Positions 7,314-14,329 of a stretch of 19,941 nt of DNA are shown here, piece after piece. This DNA is from Lentisphaeria bacterium (GTDB taxonomy: Bacteria > Verrucomicrobiota > Lentisphaeria > Victivallales > Victivallaceae), in NCBI GenBank assembly GCA_900768515.1, contig CAAGDG010000145.1, positions 1 to 19,941 on the forward strand, in the 5' to 3' direction. The notes under the pieces were generated by a model, which did not search any database, was not told the DNA's origin, and worked only from the letters and a program-made list of their open reading frames with translations. The position numbers and the translations under genes are program-made. How positions within the stretch are numbered: position 1 is the first letter of the stretch; every line of letters begins with the position of its first letter.

Positions 7314-8567
7314 ATGAAAAGCTCTTACGATGTCACCGTCATCGGAGCTGGAACTGCCGGAGTCGTCGCCGCAATCCAGAGCGGTCTGGCCGGCGCCCGG
7401 ACTCTGCTGGTGGAAAAATCCGGCATGCCGGGCGGTACCATGACGGCGGCGGGGATCGCGTTTCCGGGCCTTTTCTTCGCCTGGAAAAGACAGGTGATCG
7501 CCGGAATCGGCTGGGAGCTGGTCACCGCCGCCGTCCGCGAATGCGGCGGAACTCTGCCGGATTTCACCCGGCAGGTCGGAATGAGCAACCATCCGGCCTA
7601 CCAGGTCCGATTCAATCCGCTGATCTTCGCGGCGCTCTGCGACGCCGAACTGCTCCGGGCGGGAGTCGACCTTCTCTATCACACCATGCCGGCGGAAATC
7701 GACGGGGAACAACTTCGCCTCTGCACGAAGGAGGGGCTGAAAACGATCTCGACCAGGATCATCGTCGACGCCACCGGAGACGCCAACGCGGTCTCCCTCG
7801 CCGGATTTCCGCTGCTCCATGCCGGAGGGTGTCAGCCGGGGAGCTATTCGGTGAAGCTCTCCGGCTACGATCCGCGGGAACTCGACTACGAGACCATCGG
7901 AGAGAACGCCCGCCGCGCCGTCGCGGCAGGAGAACTCAAATTCACCGACCTGAGCTGGAATTCCGAGGATTTCTCCCCGCAGTTGCTGCGCGGATACGGC
8001 AACAACGGCAACCACGTCTGGGGGGAAGACGCATGGTCCAGCGAAGGGAGATCTTCCATGGAGATTGAAGGGAGGCGATCGGTCCTGCGCGCCTACCGTT
8101 TTCTGCGGAAACAACCCGGTCTGGAACAACTCCGGCTCGACATCGGCGCCTGGGAATGCGGCGTCCGCGAGACGGTCCGGATCCAGGGTGAAAAACAGAT
8201 CACAGCGGAGGACTACCGCAGCGGCAGACGCTGGCCGGACAGCGTCTGCTTCGCCTTCTATCCGATCGATCTCCACAACCGGGAAGACGGCGTGAAACCC
8301 GCGCCGCTCGCGGAGGGCACGGTTCCGACGGTTCCCCTGGGCGCCCTGATTCCGGCGGGCAGCGACCGTCTGCTGGTCGCCGGACGCTGCATCTCAAGCG
8401 ACCGGCTCGCCAATTCGGCGCTCCGGGTCCAGGCCACCTGCATGGCGACCGGACAGGCGGCGGGAGCCGCGGCGGCTCTCGCCGCCCGGAATGGAGGAGG
8501 CGTCCGCAGTGTGGCTCCGGAACCGCTCCGGGAACTCCTCCGAAGCCACCGCGCGATCGTCCCCTGA
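7314..8567 (+). CDS. FAD-dependent oxidoreductase (FAD_oxidored, PF12831-type)
   Basis: 417 residues. The N-terminus has a Rossmann dinucleotide site VTVIGAGTAGVVAA (7-20) with GxGxxG at 11-16 and Glu34 ending strand 2 (LLVEK), followed by GMPGGTMTAAG (37-47). A second FAD contact, IIVDATGDA, lies at 149-157, and the C-terminal FAD block reads LLVAGRCIS...RVQATCMATGQAAGAAAA. This is the layout of PF12831 proteins, common in Planctomycetota and Lentisphaerota next to glycan enzymes; substrates are mostly unknown. No signal peptide is seen. It starts 20 bases after the lyase-like gene with AAAGGA about 10 bases upstream, so the two form an operon. Its stop (8565-8567) is one base from the mutY stop on the other strand. 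Confidence 0.9.
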   Translation: MKSSYDVTVIGAGTAGVVAAIQSGLAGARTLLVEKSGMPGGTMTAAGIAFPGLFFAWKRQVIAGIGWELVTAAVRECGGTLPDFTRQVGMSNHPAYQVRFNPLIFAALCDAELLRAGVDLLYHTMPAEIDGEQLRLCTKEGLKTISTRIIVDATGDANAVSLAGFPLLHAGGCQPGSYSVKLSGYDPRELDYETIGENARRAVAAGELKFTDLSWNSEDFSPQLLRGYGNNGNHVWGEDAWSSEGRSSMEIEGRRSVLRAYRFLRKQPGLEQLRLDIGAWECGVRETVRIQGEKQITAEDYRSGRRWPDSVCFAFYPIDLHNREDGVKPAPLAEGTVPTVPLGALIPAGSDRLLVAGRCISSDRLANSALRVQATCMATGQAAGAAAALAARNGGGVRSVAPEPLRELLRSHRAIVP

Positions 8568-8568
8568 T

Positions 8569-9618
8569 TCACGACCGGGGAAGCGCCCGGGCGAACTTCC
8601 GGAAAGCCGAAGGCAGTGCGATTTCCCGTTCCAGCTCCTCCGGCGTCACCCAGCGGAAATCCGGATCGGCACGGCCGCAATCGACAAAGAAGGAGTTCAT
8701 CCGCCATTCGAGGTGAGTGAAAATGTGCCTTGCCTCCGGTCCCGGTTTGACCGGTCCGGGTTCCAGCTCCCATGCCGAAAGCCGTTCGCGGACCGCGGCG
8801 GGGTCGAGCGCTCCCGGCAGGGCGGGAAACTCCCACATCCCGGCCAGAACGCCCCGCTCCGGCCGCCGGGCCAGAGCGAAACGACCGTTGTTCCGAAGCA
8901 GCAGAACGGTCCGGAATTCCACCCGCCGGGCCGCTTTCTTCTCCCGCACCGGCAGCGCTTCGGCGAATCCGCCCTCCCGGGCGACGCAGAATCCGGCCAG
9001 CGGACACGATGCACACTTCGGAACTCCATTCGGAAGACAAACCGTCGCCCCCAGCTCCATCAGCGCCTGCGTGAACTCTCCACTGGCTCCGGCGGGATAA
9101 ATTCCGCGCAGCGCCTCCGCCATCGCCGAGCGCAGCTCGATCGAGCCGCCCGGCGCCCGGCAGCCGGTCAGCCGGACCAGCACCCGGACCACATTGCCGT
9201 CCACCGCCGGTTCCGGGCGGCCGAAGGAGATCGATGCGATCGCACCGGCGGTGTAAGCGCCGATCCCGGGAAGCCGGAGCAGCGCCTCCCGCTCCGAAGG
9301 AAAAATTCCCCCGAACTCCGTCAGGATCATCCGCGCCGCTTTCTGCAGGTTGCGGACCCGGCTGTAATACCCCAGCCCCTCCCACAGCTTCATCAGCAGC
9401 GGCTCCGGCGCCGCGGCGAGATGTTCGAGATCCGGAAGCGCCGCGATGAAACGTTCGAAATAGGGTTTGACCGCCTCCACCCGGGTCTGCTGCAGCATGA
9501 TCTCCGAAACCCACACCCGGTAGGGATCGGGATTTTCCCGCCACGGCAGAACCCGCGCGTTTTTTCCATACCACTCCAGCAGCGGAGTGACGATCTTTGC
9601 CGGCAAATCGAACTGCAT
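8569..9618 (-). CDS. mutY: A/G-specific adenine DNA glycosylase MutY
   Basis: 349 residues, the same length as E. coli MutY (350). It removes adenine mispaired with 8-oxoguanine. Visible features are catalytic Glu39 in SEIMLQQTRV, the helix-hairpin-helix LPGIGAYTAGAIAS (116-129), catalytic Asp140 in VDGNVVRV, and the 4Fe-4S cysteines Cys194, Cys202, Cys205 and Cys211. The C-terminal Nudix-like 8-oxoG recognition domain (about 232-345) contains FTHLEW (300-305). The first Cys spacing is seven residues (CLPNGVPKC) rather than the six of E. coli. ATG 9618 has AAGGAGG 6 bases upstream; longer in-frame starts are ruled out because the terminator of the next operon and this gene's promoter lie in the extension. 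Confidence 0.97.
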   Translation of the reverse strand: MQFDLPAKIVTPLLEWYGKNARVLPWRENPDPYRVWVSEIMLQQTRVEAVKPYFERFIAALPDLEHLAAAPEPLLMKLWEGLGYYSRVRNLQKAARMILTEFGGIFPSEREALLRLPGIGAYTAGAIASISFGRPEPAVDGNVVRVLVRLTGCRAPGGSIELRSAMAEALRGIYPAGASGEFTQALMELGATVCLPNGVPKCASCPLAGFCVAREGGFAEALPVREKKAARRVEFRTVLLLRNNGRFALARRPERGVLAGMWEFPALPGALDPAAVRERLSAWELEPGPVKPGPEARHIFTHLEWRMNSFFVDCGRADPDFRWVTPEELEREIALPSAFRKFARALPRS

Positions 9619-9643
9619 GTTCTCCTCCTTCGCGTCCCGGATT

Positions 9644-9672
9644 AACATACTCCGCCGGCGGCGCAAAGGCAA
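9644..9672 (-). promoter_or_regulatory. Sigma70-type promoter of mutY
   Basis: On the minus strand, -35 TTGCCT (9667-9672), 17-base spacer, -10 TATGTT (9644-9649). It lies only 25 bases before ATG 9618, so the leader would be short but long enough for the SD. It sits just after the terminator at 9695-9730, which separates mutY from the glycoside hydrolase operon. Confidence 0.5.
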
Positions 9673-9694
9673 CCCCCCTTCCCCGGAACCGGAC

Positions 9695-9730
9695 AAAAAA
9701 ACGGCCGGGAGAAATCGCATCCCCCGGCCG
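9695..9730 (-). terminator. Rho-independent terminator of the hydrolase operon
   Basis: On the minus strand, CGGCCGGG (9723-9730) pairs with CCCGGCCG (9702-9709) around a 13-base loop and is followed by seven T (9695-9701). It begins 32 bases after the glycoside hydrolase stop at 9763. Confidence 0.85.
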
Positions 9731-9762
9731 CGGTTCCACTTTTCGGAACGTCCCCGAATCGC

Positions 9763-12570
9763 CTATTCGAGCACCAGTTCGAAGAAAGGAGTCGGCGCTT
9801 TCAGTTTCGCAGTGTCCACCGTCACCTGAATCCGCCCCCCGTCCACACGGACCGGAAGTTCCTCCCGGCGCTCTCCATTCAGGGCGAGCGCATAAAGTTT
9901 CGGACTCCCCGCCGCCGCGTTCCGGATCGACAGCGAGAGTTTTCCGGTACGCCAGAGCACCGGAAGCGTCCCGAGCTTCTCCAGCACCCGGCGCCGCTCA
10001 TCCTTGAAGCGCATTCCGTTGTTGAGCGCATCGGTGGAGAAAACCAGCAGCATTCGCTTCGCTTCCGGAATCGCCTGTTCCTTCGAGAGCGACGCGACCG
10101 TCACCGCAGCGGGAACCGAACAGCTCTCGATCCGGACCGCGCCGAGGTCGACCGGCCGGTCGACCTTCACCACCGCGCCCGCGAGACGCGGAGCAACCAC
10201 CTTCATTTCGCCGCCGTCGGCCGTGGAGAGCGTCAACTCGCCGGTGTCGCTCTGATAGAGGCCGCGACCGGGATCGGTCCGGTTCCCCTCCTTCAGAACG
10301 CCCTTCTCGCGCAGCTTTTCGATCACCGGGGCGATCCGGCTGGTGCTCACACTGTTCTCCACGCTGGTGAACATGTCGGTTCCGCCCAGCTGCGAGGTGT
10401 CGCCGGGATAGACCACGAGGTCGGGATTCACCCGCGCCCGTTTCGGTCCGTAGCTGATGCCGACCCGGGTCAGCATCCAGATGCGGGAGAGTTCGTCACT
10501 GACGCCCCGCAGCGCCCGCCCGCCGCCGAAGATGAAACGGTCGTCGAGCGGAATCTCCACCAGGTGTTCCGACCGGCTCACATCGCCGCGCAGGAACGCC
10601 AGAGCCGCGACCGCCTCGGCCGCCCGGATCACCGGATCGCTGCCGGCGGCGAACGGCGAGAGCAGATTGCCGCTCCACGTCACCTGCCCCGCGTGACAGG
10701 TGATCGAACTCCACCCCTGCAGAGCGGCGCCGGCGCCGAAGACCAGCCCCTGTTCGTGACGGTAGGGATTCCAGAAACAGAAGCCGAATTCGGTGTTGAA
10801 AAACGGACGGTCCACAAACCGGGCGACCGCCTGATGTTTGAAGCTGTTTCCGGCCAGAGAGACCGAACTGACCGGATCGACCTCCGCCCCCCGCCGGTTG
10901 GTTCCGTTCTGCGGATGGGAGTGGTAGCCGTTCATGCTGACCGCCGGAAGTTTGGAACGGGCCGGCACCGTCACGATCCGCGTGCGCATATTCCAGTTGG
11001 TCACCAACCCCGGGTAGCCGATCTTCCGAATCGCATCGAGGTAGAAATCGGTCATCTCCCGCTCCATCTCGCCGATGCACTCGGTCATGTCCAGCCCCGC
11101 CCGGCTCCGGCCGGAGGCGACCTTGTAGGTGATGCCGGGAAGGTCGTCAAAGGTTCCGTTCGTCGGAATCGCAAACTCGCCGCACTGCCCGTTCCACGCC
11201 TTGCAGAGCGATTCATAACTGCCGTACTTCCGTTTCAGGAAGGCGATCCACGCCGGCTTGAATTCGACGCTGTAGTCCCGATACTCGGTCAGAATCTCCT
11301 GCTCATTCAGAAAACTGACCAGAACCACCGCCGGATCCTCCTTCAGACTCAATCCGGTGTACGGATTCACGTGACTGAAGAGTTTGGAAACACCGGCGAC
11401 CCAGTTCCGGCGGAACATCGGATTGACGAACATCTGCACCTTGGTGGTGTAAGGCGCCCGGGTATCGGGGGTGCCATGCTCTCCGCCGTCGTATCCGACG
11501 TAGGTGGTCATCGCATCCATGTTGATGTAGACGCCGTTTTTGCGGAGCTGGGCGATCAGATAGTCGAAACGGTCGAGCGCGGCCGGATCGAATTCGATCT
11601 CATCCTCGCGTTCCGGAAGCCGGTAGCGGCTGTCCTGCGAATCCGGCTTCAGCGCCGGCCCCCGGATGGTTCCCTGCAGCACCTGGTCGATGAAATGGAA
11701 CCGGACCAGATTGTACCCCTGGCGCGCCACCGCCGCGGCATACTCCTCAATATCCCGTTTCTCCATCGACGGCAGCCAGTTGGCCATCAGCTGCACCGAG
11801 AAGAAGCGAACCGGTTTCCCCGGCTGCTTCTCAAAATACGGAACGCCCTGATCGTCAACCTTGAGCCGCCCCAGCGAGCCGGCAGGCCGGCGGTCGGTGA
11901 TGGCGGTGAAATCGAGCGCGCTGCCCGGTTTGATGTAGAGATCGTCGATCGCGATCGGCGCCCACTCGCCAGTCTGAGTTACATCGACCGTCACCGGAGC
12001 CGGCTTCTCTTCGGCGACCGGAGCCGGCGCGGAGCCGATTTCAATCTTCAGAGGCCCCAGCCAGATCCGGTCTTCGCGGCCGATGTCATAGAGCAGCATG
12101 CGGGGCAGGTTTGCCACCGGTGCGGCCTTGGTCTTATACAGTTTTTCCTTGTACACGACCTCCTGCCAGTCGGTCGTAAGTTTGTAATCCGCCGTCGGAG
12201 AATAATGTCCGGATGCCGGCGCATTCTCCGTGCACCGCAATCCGATCCGGAGCGGGCGGTTCGCCTTCACAAAGAAGCGGATCGTCACCTCGGCGCCGGG
12301 AATCACCATTTCTCCGCGCGCCGGAAAAATGACGAAGGGAGGCCATCGAAGTTCCGACGCGGCGTAGCGGCTTGTCACCGCGAGCGCCGGCGCGCCGTCC
12401 GGCGTCCGAACCGCGTCGTCGAGCTGAAGAACCACTCCGTTCCAGGCTCCGGGAAGCGAACCGGCACGGTAGTCCCAGATCCGTTCCGCGGCGCCGGAAA
12501 TCAACGCACACCCGAGCAGGACACCACACCCCGCAAACTTCATCTGTTTCAGAAAAGTCATGTTTTCCAT
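9763..12570 (-). CDS. Large secreted clan GH-A-like glycoside hydrolase
   Basis: 935 residues. A signal peptide is visible (basic start, hydrophobic GCGVLLGCALISGAA, probable cut near residue 27). About 30-180 looks like a beta-sandwich carbohydrate-binding module, followed by a Pro/Ala linker (180-195). About 240-640 looks like a TIM barrel: QGYNLVRFHF (284-293), NGVYINMD (345-352), VVLVSFLNEQE (415-425) and FFNTEFGFCFW (590-600). By analogy with clan GH-A, Glu423 (NE) would be the acid/base and Glu594 (TE) the nucleophile. The last 300 residues look beta-rich and accessory. The specific GH family and substrate are not clear; GH5-like is the nearest guess. It is the last gene of the operon, 71 bases after the second pseudopilin. 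ATG 12561 is an alternative start. Confidence 0.82.
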   Translation of the reverse strand: MENMTFLKQMKFAGCGVLLGCALISGAAERIWDYRAGSLPGAWNGVVLQLDDAVRTPDGAPALAVTSRYAASELRWPPFVIFPARGEMVIPGAEVTIRFFVKANRPLRIGLRCTENAPASGHYSPTADYKLTTDWQEVVYKEKLYKTKAAPVANLPRMLLYDIGREDRIWLGPLKIEIGSAPAPVAEEKPAPVTVDVTQTGEWAPIAIDDLYIKPGSALDFTAITDRRPAGSLGRLKVDDQGVPYFEKQPGKPVRFFSVQLMANWLPSMEKRDIEEYAAAVARQGYNLVRFHFIDQVLQGTIRGPALKPDSQDSRYRLPEREDEIEFDPAALDRFDYLIAQLRKNGVYINMDAMTTYVGYDGGEHGTPDTRAPYTTKVQMFVNPMFRRNWVAGVSKLFSHVNPYTGLSLKEDPAVVLVSFLNEQEILTEYRDYSVEFKPAWIAFLKRKYGSYESLCKAWNGQCGEFAIPTNGTFDDLPGITYKVASGRSRAGLDMTECIGEMEREMTDFYLDAIRKIGYPGLVTNWNMRTRIVTVPARSKLPAVSMNGYHSHPQNGTNRRGAEVDPVSSVSLAGNSFKHQAVARFVDRPFFNTEFGFCFWNPYRHEQGLVFGAGAALQGWSSITCHAGQVTWSGNLLSPFAAGSDPVIRAAEAVAALAFLRGDVSRSEHLVEIPLDDRFIFGGGRALRGVSDELSRIWMLTRVGISYGPKRARVNPDLVVYPGDTSQLGGTDMFTSVENSVSTSRIAPVIEKLREKGVLKEGNRTDPGRGLYQSDTGELTLSTADGGEMKVVAPRLAGAVVKVDRPVDLGAVRIESCSVPAAVTVASLSKEQAIPEAKRMLLVFSTDALNNGMRFKDERRRVLEKLGTLPVLWRTGKLSLSIRNAAAGSPKLYALALNGERREELPVRVDGGRIQVTVDTAKLKAPTPFFELVLE

Positions 12571-12641
12571 TTCCCTGCAAATTTACAAAAAATTCCCCAT
12601 CCCCGGCCGAATCCGCGGAAAGTCCAACGGCAATGCGTGCG

Positions 12642-13385
12642 TTACTTCTCGCTGGCGTAGCAGCGCCATTTGAGCTTGATGTCGTCGCTTCCGTACATCG
12701 AGCGCCACTGCACCTTTGCCGCGTGACCGTCGAAAAAGCCGACATTGCAGGCCTGCTGCCCGTCATGCCGGTAGGCGGTGAATCCGCCGCTGTTACTGGT
12801 CTCGCCGATGGTCCAGTACCCGGTGGAGGCGGAGGGATTGGCTTCGTTGTAGGCGGTCCACCAGTTCACCGCCTCGGTGAACATGTAACGGTCGGAGGGA
12901 GTTCTGACCCGGCTCAGCTGGTAGGCGGCGGAAACATTGCTTCCCCAGAAGTCCACCGAACTGTCATCATCAAATCCGGTGATCTGAATCGCGTAGGAGT
13001 ACTGCATCTGCCTGTGCTTGGCAGCCTCGGTCGCCATCGGGCAGAAGAGGCCGGTCACGTTGTCGTTGTCTTTGACGGAGATCGCGGAATCCGCTCCGGA
13101 GGAACTTTCCCCGGCACTCCCGAGCATGTTGAAGAAGAGCGCATTCAAAGTCCACATCGTGCCGAAGGAACCGTTTTTGGTGCGGACCGGAACGCAGAAG
13201 CCGTCACTGGAGTCGGCATACATCGTATTGGCTGTTCCCAACTGCTTGATGTTTCCGGTACATTTGATGGCGTTGGCGGTATCCCGCGCCCGGTTCAGCG
13301 CCGGCAGCAGCATCGCCGCCAGAATTGCGATGATCGCGATCACCACCAATAGTTCGATCAGAGTGAAAGTGTTGTGTCGCCGCAT
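12642..13385 (-). CDS. Prepilin-like protein with C-terminal H...DG motif (copy A)
   Basis: 247 residues. The N-terminus is MRRHNTFTLIELLVVIAI (Phe7 as mature +1, Glu11 as Glu5), then a helix ending AAMLLPALNRARDTAN and the segment CTGNIKQLGTANTMYADSSD, common in Lentisphaerota and Planctomycetota pseudopilin-like families. Near the C-terminus, YRHDGQQACNVGFFDGHAAK is a version of the prepilin-associated H-X9-DG motif with 11 rather than 9 residues between His and Asp-Gly. It is probably membrane-anchored and exported through a type IV pilin-like pathway; its function is unknown. The SD GGAGG lies 7 bases before ATG 13385. It is a paralogue of the gene 18 bases upstream. It precedes the secreted glycoside hydrolase in the same operon, suggesting a surface role in glycan use. 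Confidence 0.88.
   Translation of the reverse strand: MRRHNTFTLIELLVVIAIIAILAAMLLPALNRARDTANAIKCTGNIKQLGTANTMYADSSDGFCVPVRTKNGSFGTMWTLNALFFNMLGSAGESSSGADSAISVKDNDNVTGLFCPMATEAAKHRQMQYSYAIQITGFDDDSSVDFWGSNVSAAYQLSRVRTPSDRYMFTEAVNWWTAYNEANPSASTGYWTIGETSNSGGFTAYRHDGQQACNVGFFDGHAAKVQWRSMYGSDDIKLKWRCYASEK
13288..13325 (+). repeat. 38-base direct repeat, copy in gene A
   Basis: Identical to 14040-14077, inside the part coding for the end of the transmembrane helix (LAAMLLPALNRARD region). Flanks diverge at third codon positions, so the identity is coding conservation, perhaps helped by gene conversion between the tandem paralogues. Confidence 0.8.
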
Positions 13386-13402
13386 AGTGTTCCTCCATTA
13401 TA

Positions 13403-14134
13403 TTAAAGTTCCGTCAGGTATGGATACCATTTCAGTTTCGCCTCGTCGGTTCCGTAAAGTTCCCGGTAGCGAAGTTTGGCGGCGTGGCCGTCGAAAAAGC
13501 CGACGTTGCAGGACTGCTGGCCGTCATGCCGGTAGGAGACCGCATTGCAGTCCGACTCCCCCACCGTCCAGTAGCCGTTGGTCGCGGCGGGATCGGCAGT
13601 GGAGTAGCTCGGGTTCCACCCCTGCGCCTCCACAAAGATCAGCCGCCCGGAAGGACTCTTGACCTGCTCAAGCCGGTAACTGGCGTAATCCATCGCATAC
13701 ATTCCCCCGACGGTGTCGAAACCGGTGGTCGACATCCCGTAGGAGTACCGCAGCAGTTTATGATTCTGCTGCGCGAAGGTCGCAACCGGACAGAGCAATC
13801 CATCGGGAGCGCCGTCGTTCAGATCGGCCACCAGCATCGAACCGTAGGTCGGATCCGGATCTTTGATGACCCCGTAAAGTTCGAGGAACGCCTGGTTGAG
13901 CACCCACATCCTGGCCGTCGAACCGACCTTGTAACGGGTCGGAACCGAAAAGCCGTCGAAGGAATCGGCATACAGGACATTGGCCAGACCGAGCTGTTTC
14001 ATATTGGAAAGACATTTGACGCCGTTGGCAGTATCCCGTGCCCGGTTCAGCGCCGGCAGCAGCATCGCCGCCAGAATCGCAATGATCGCAATTACCACCA
14101 GAAGTTCAATCAAGGTAAAACGAAATCTGCCCAT
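13403..14134 (-). CDS. Prepilin-like protein with C-terminal H...DG motif (copy B)
   Basis: 243 residues, first gene of the operon. MGRFRFTLIELLVVIAI gives Phe6 as mature +1 and Glu10 as Glu5; Arg, not Gly, precedes it. Helix, KCLSNMKQLGLANVLYADSF and the C-terminal RHDGQQSCNVGFFDGHAAKL match copy A closely, while the middle (about 70-190) is divergent. Conserved pieces shared by the pair include GYWTxGE before the His motif and the ending EAKLKW/DIKLKW. ATG 14134 has GGGAGG 6 bases upstream, and the promoter at 14176-14204 overlaps a candidate regulator site. Its role is unknown; pseudopilin-like family membership is clear from the N-terminus. Confidence 0.88.
   Translation of the reverse strand: MGRFRFTLIELLVVIAIIAILAAMLLPALNRARDTANGVKCLSNMKQLGLANVLYADSFDGFSVPTRYKVGSTARMWVLNQAFLELYGVIKDPDPTYGSMLVADLNDGAPDGLLCPVATFAQQNHKLLRYSYGMSTTGFDTVGGMYAMDYASYRLEQVKSPSGRLIFVEAQGWNPSYSTADPAATNGYWTVGESDCNAVSYRHDGQQSCNVGFFDGHAAKLRYRELYGTDEAKLKWYPYLTEL
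14040..14077 (+). repeat. 38-base direct repeat, copy in gene B
   Basis: Identical to 13288-13325, 752 bases away in direct orientation. Recombination between the copies would fuse genes B and A into one in-frame pseudopilin gene. Confidence 0.8.
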
Positions 14135-14161
14135 TGCACCCTCCCTGACCTGTTGCTTTCG

Positions 14162-14179
14162 GTTTTCACAATAATATTA
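14162..14179 (+). promoter_or_regulatory. Candidate operator, site 1
   Basis: GTTTTCACAATAATATTA. It overlaps the -10 and the expected start site of the minus-strand pseudopilin/hydrolase promoter. An inverted copy lies at 14214-14231 (16 of 18 bases the same, the first 10 exact). The centres are 52 bases apart, close to five helical turns. The likely ligand is the LacI-family protein encoded 150 bases away; this is inference from position. Confidence 0.5.
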
Positions 14180-14204
14180 TGTTCGGCGGATTCGGTTTTT
14201 CCAA
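14176..14204 (-). promoter_or_regulatory. Sigma70-type promoter of the pseudopilin/hydrolase operon
   Basis: On the minus strand, -35 TTGGAA (14199-14204), 17-base spacer, -10 CATAAT (14176-14181), 41 bases before ATG 14134. It is overlapped by candidate operator site 1, which fits repression of this operon. Confidence 0.6.
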
Positions 14205-14213
14205 GTCCGAAAC

Positions 14214-14231
14214 TGATATTTTTGTGAAAAC
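14214..14231 (-). promoter_or_regulatory. Candidate operator, site 2 (inverted copy)
   Basis: Reads GTTTTCACAAAAATATCA on the minus strand. It lies 9 bases upstream of the -35 of the pseudopilin operon and 35 bases upstream of the -35 of the LacI-type gene, so one protein bound here could influence both directions. Confidence 0.5.
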
Positions 14232-14266
14232 AATATGATAATTTTTCATTTTTTTTCAGAAGCCGC

Positions 14267-14295
14267 TTGCACTCTTCCGAGACCGGTTCTACTGT
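14267..14295 (+). promoter_or_regulatory. Possible promoter of the LacI-type gene
   Basis: -35 TTGCAC (14267-14272), 17-base spacer, -10 TACTGT (14290-14295), 34 bases before ATG 14330. The -10 is weak (3/6), as would suit a lowly expressed regulator. The call rests on spacing and position. Confidence 0.4.
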
Positions 14296-14329
14296 AGGAA
14301 AAGAGTCCAGTTCAGAAGGATCGGAAATC

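Noticed and set aside
8258..9739. 493-codon open frame on the minus strand over mutY
   Set aside because: Out of frame with clear MutY; low-complexity Gly/Arg/Ala text, and it runs through the terminator at 9695-9730.
10564..12660. 698-codon open frame on the plus strand
   Set aside because: It lies antisense to the glycoside hydrolase in GC-rich DNA, has no domain-like text or SD, and the protein is rich in Arg/His as expected for a shadow frame.
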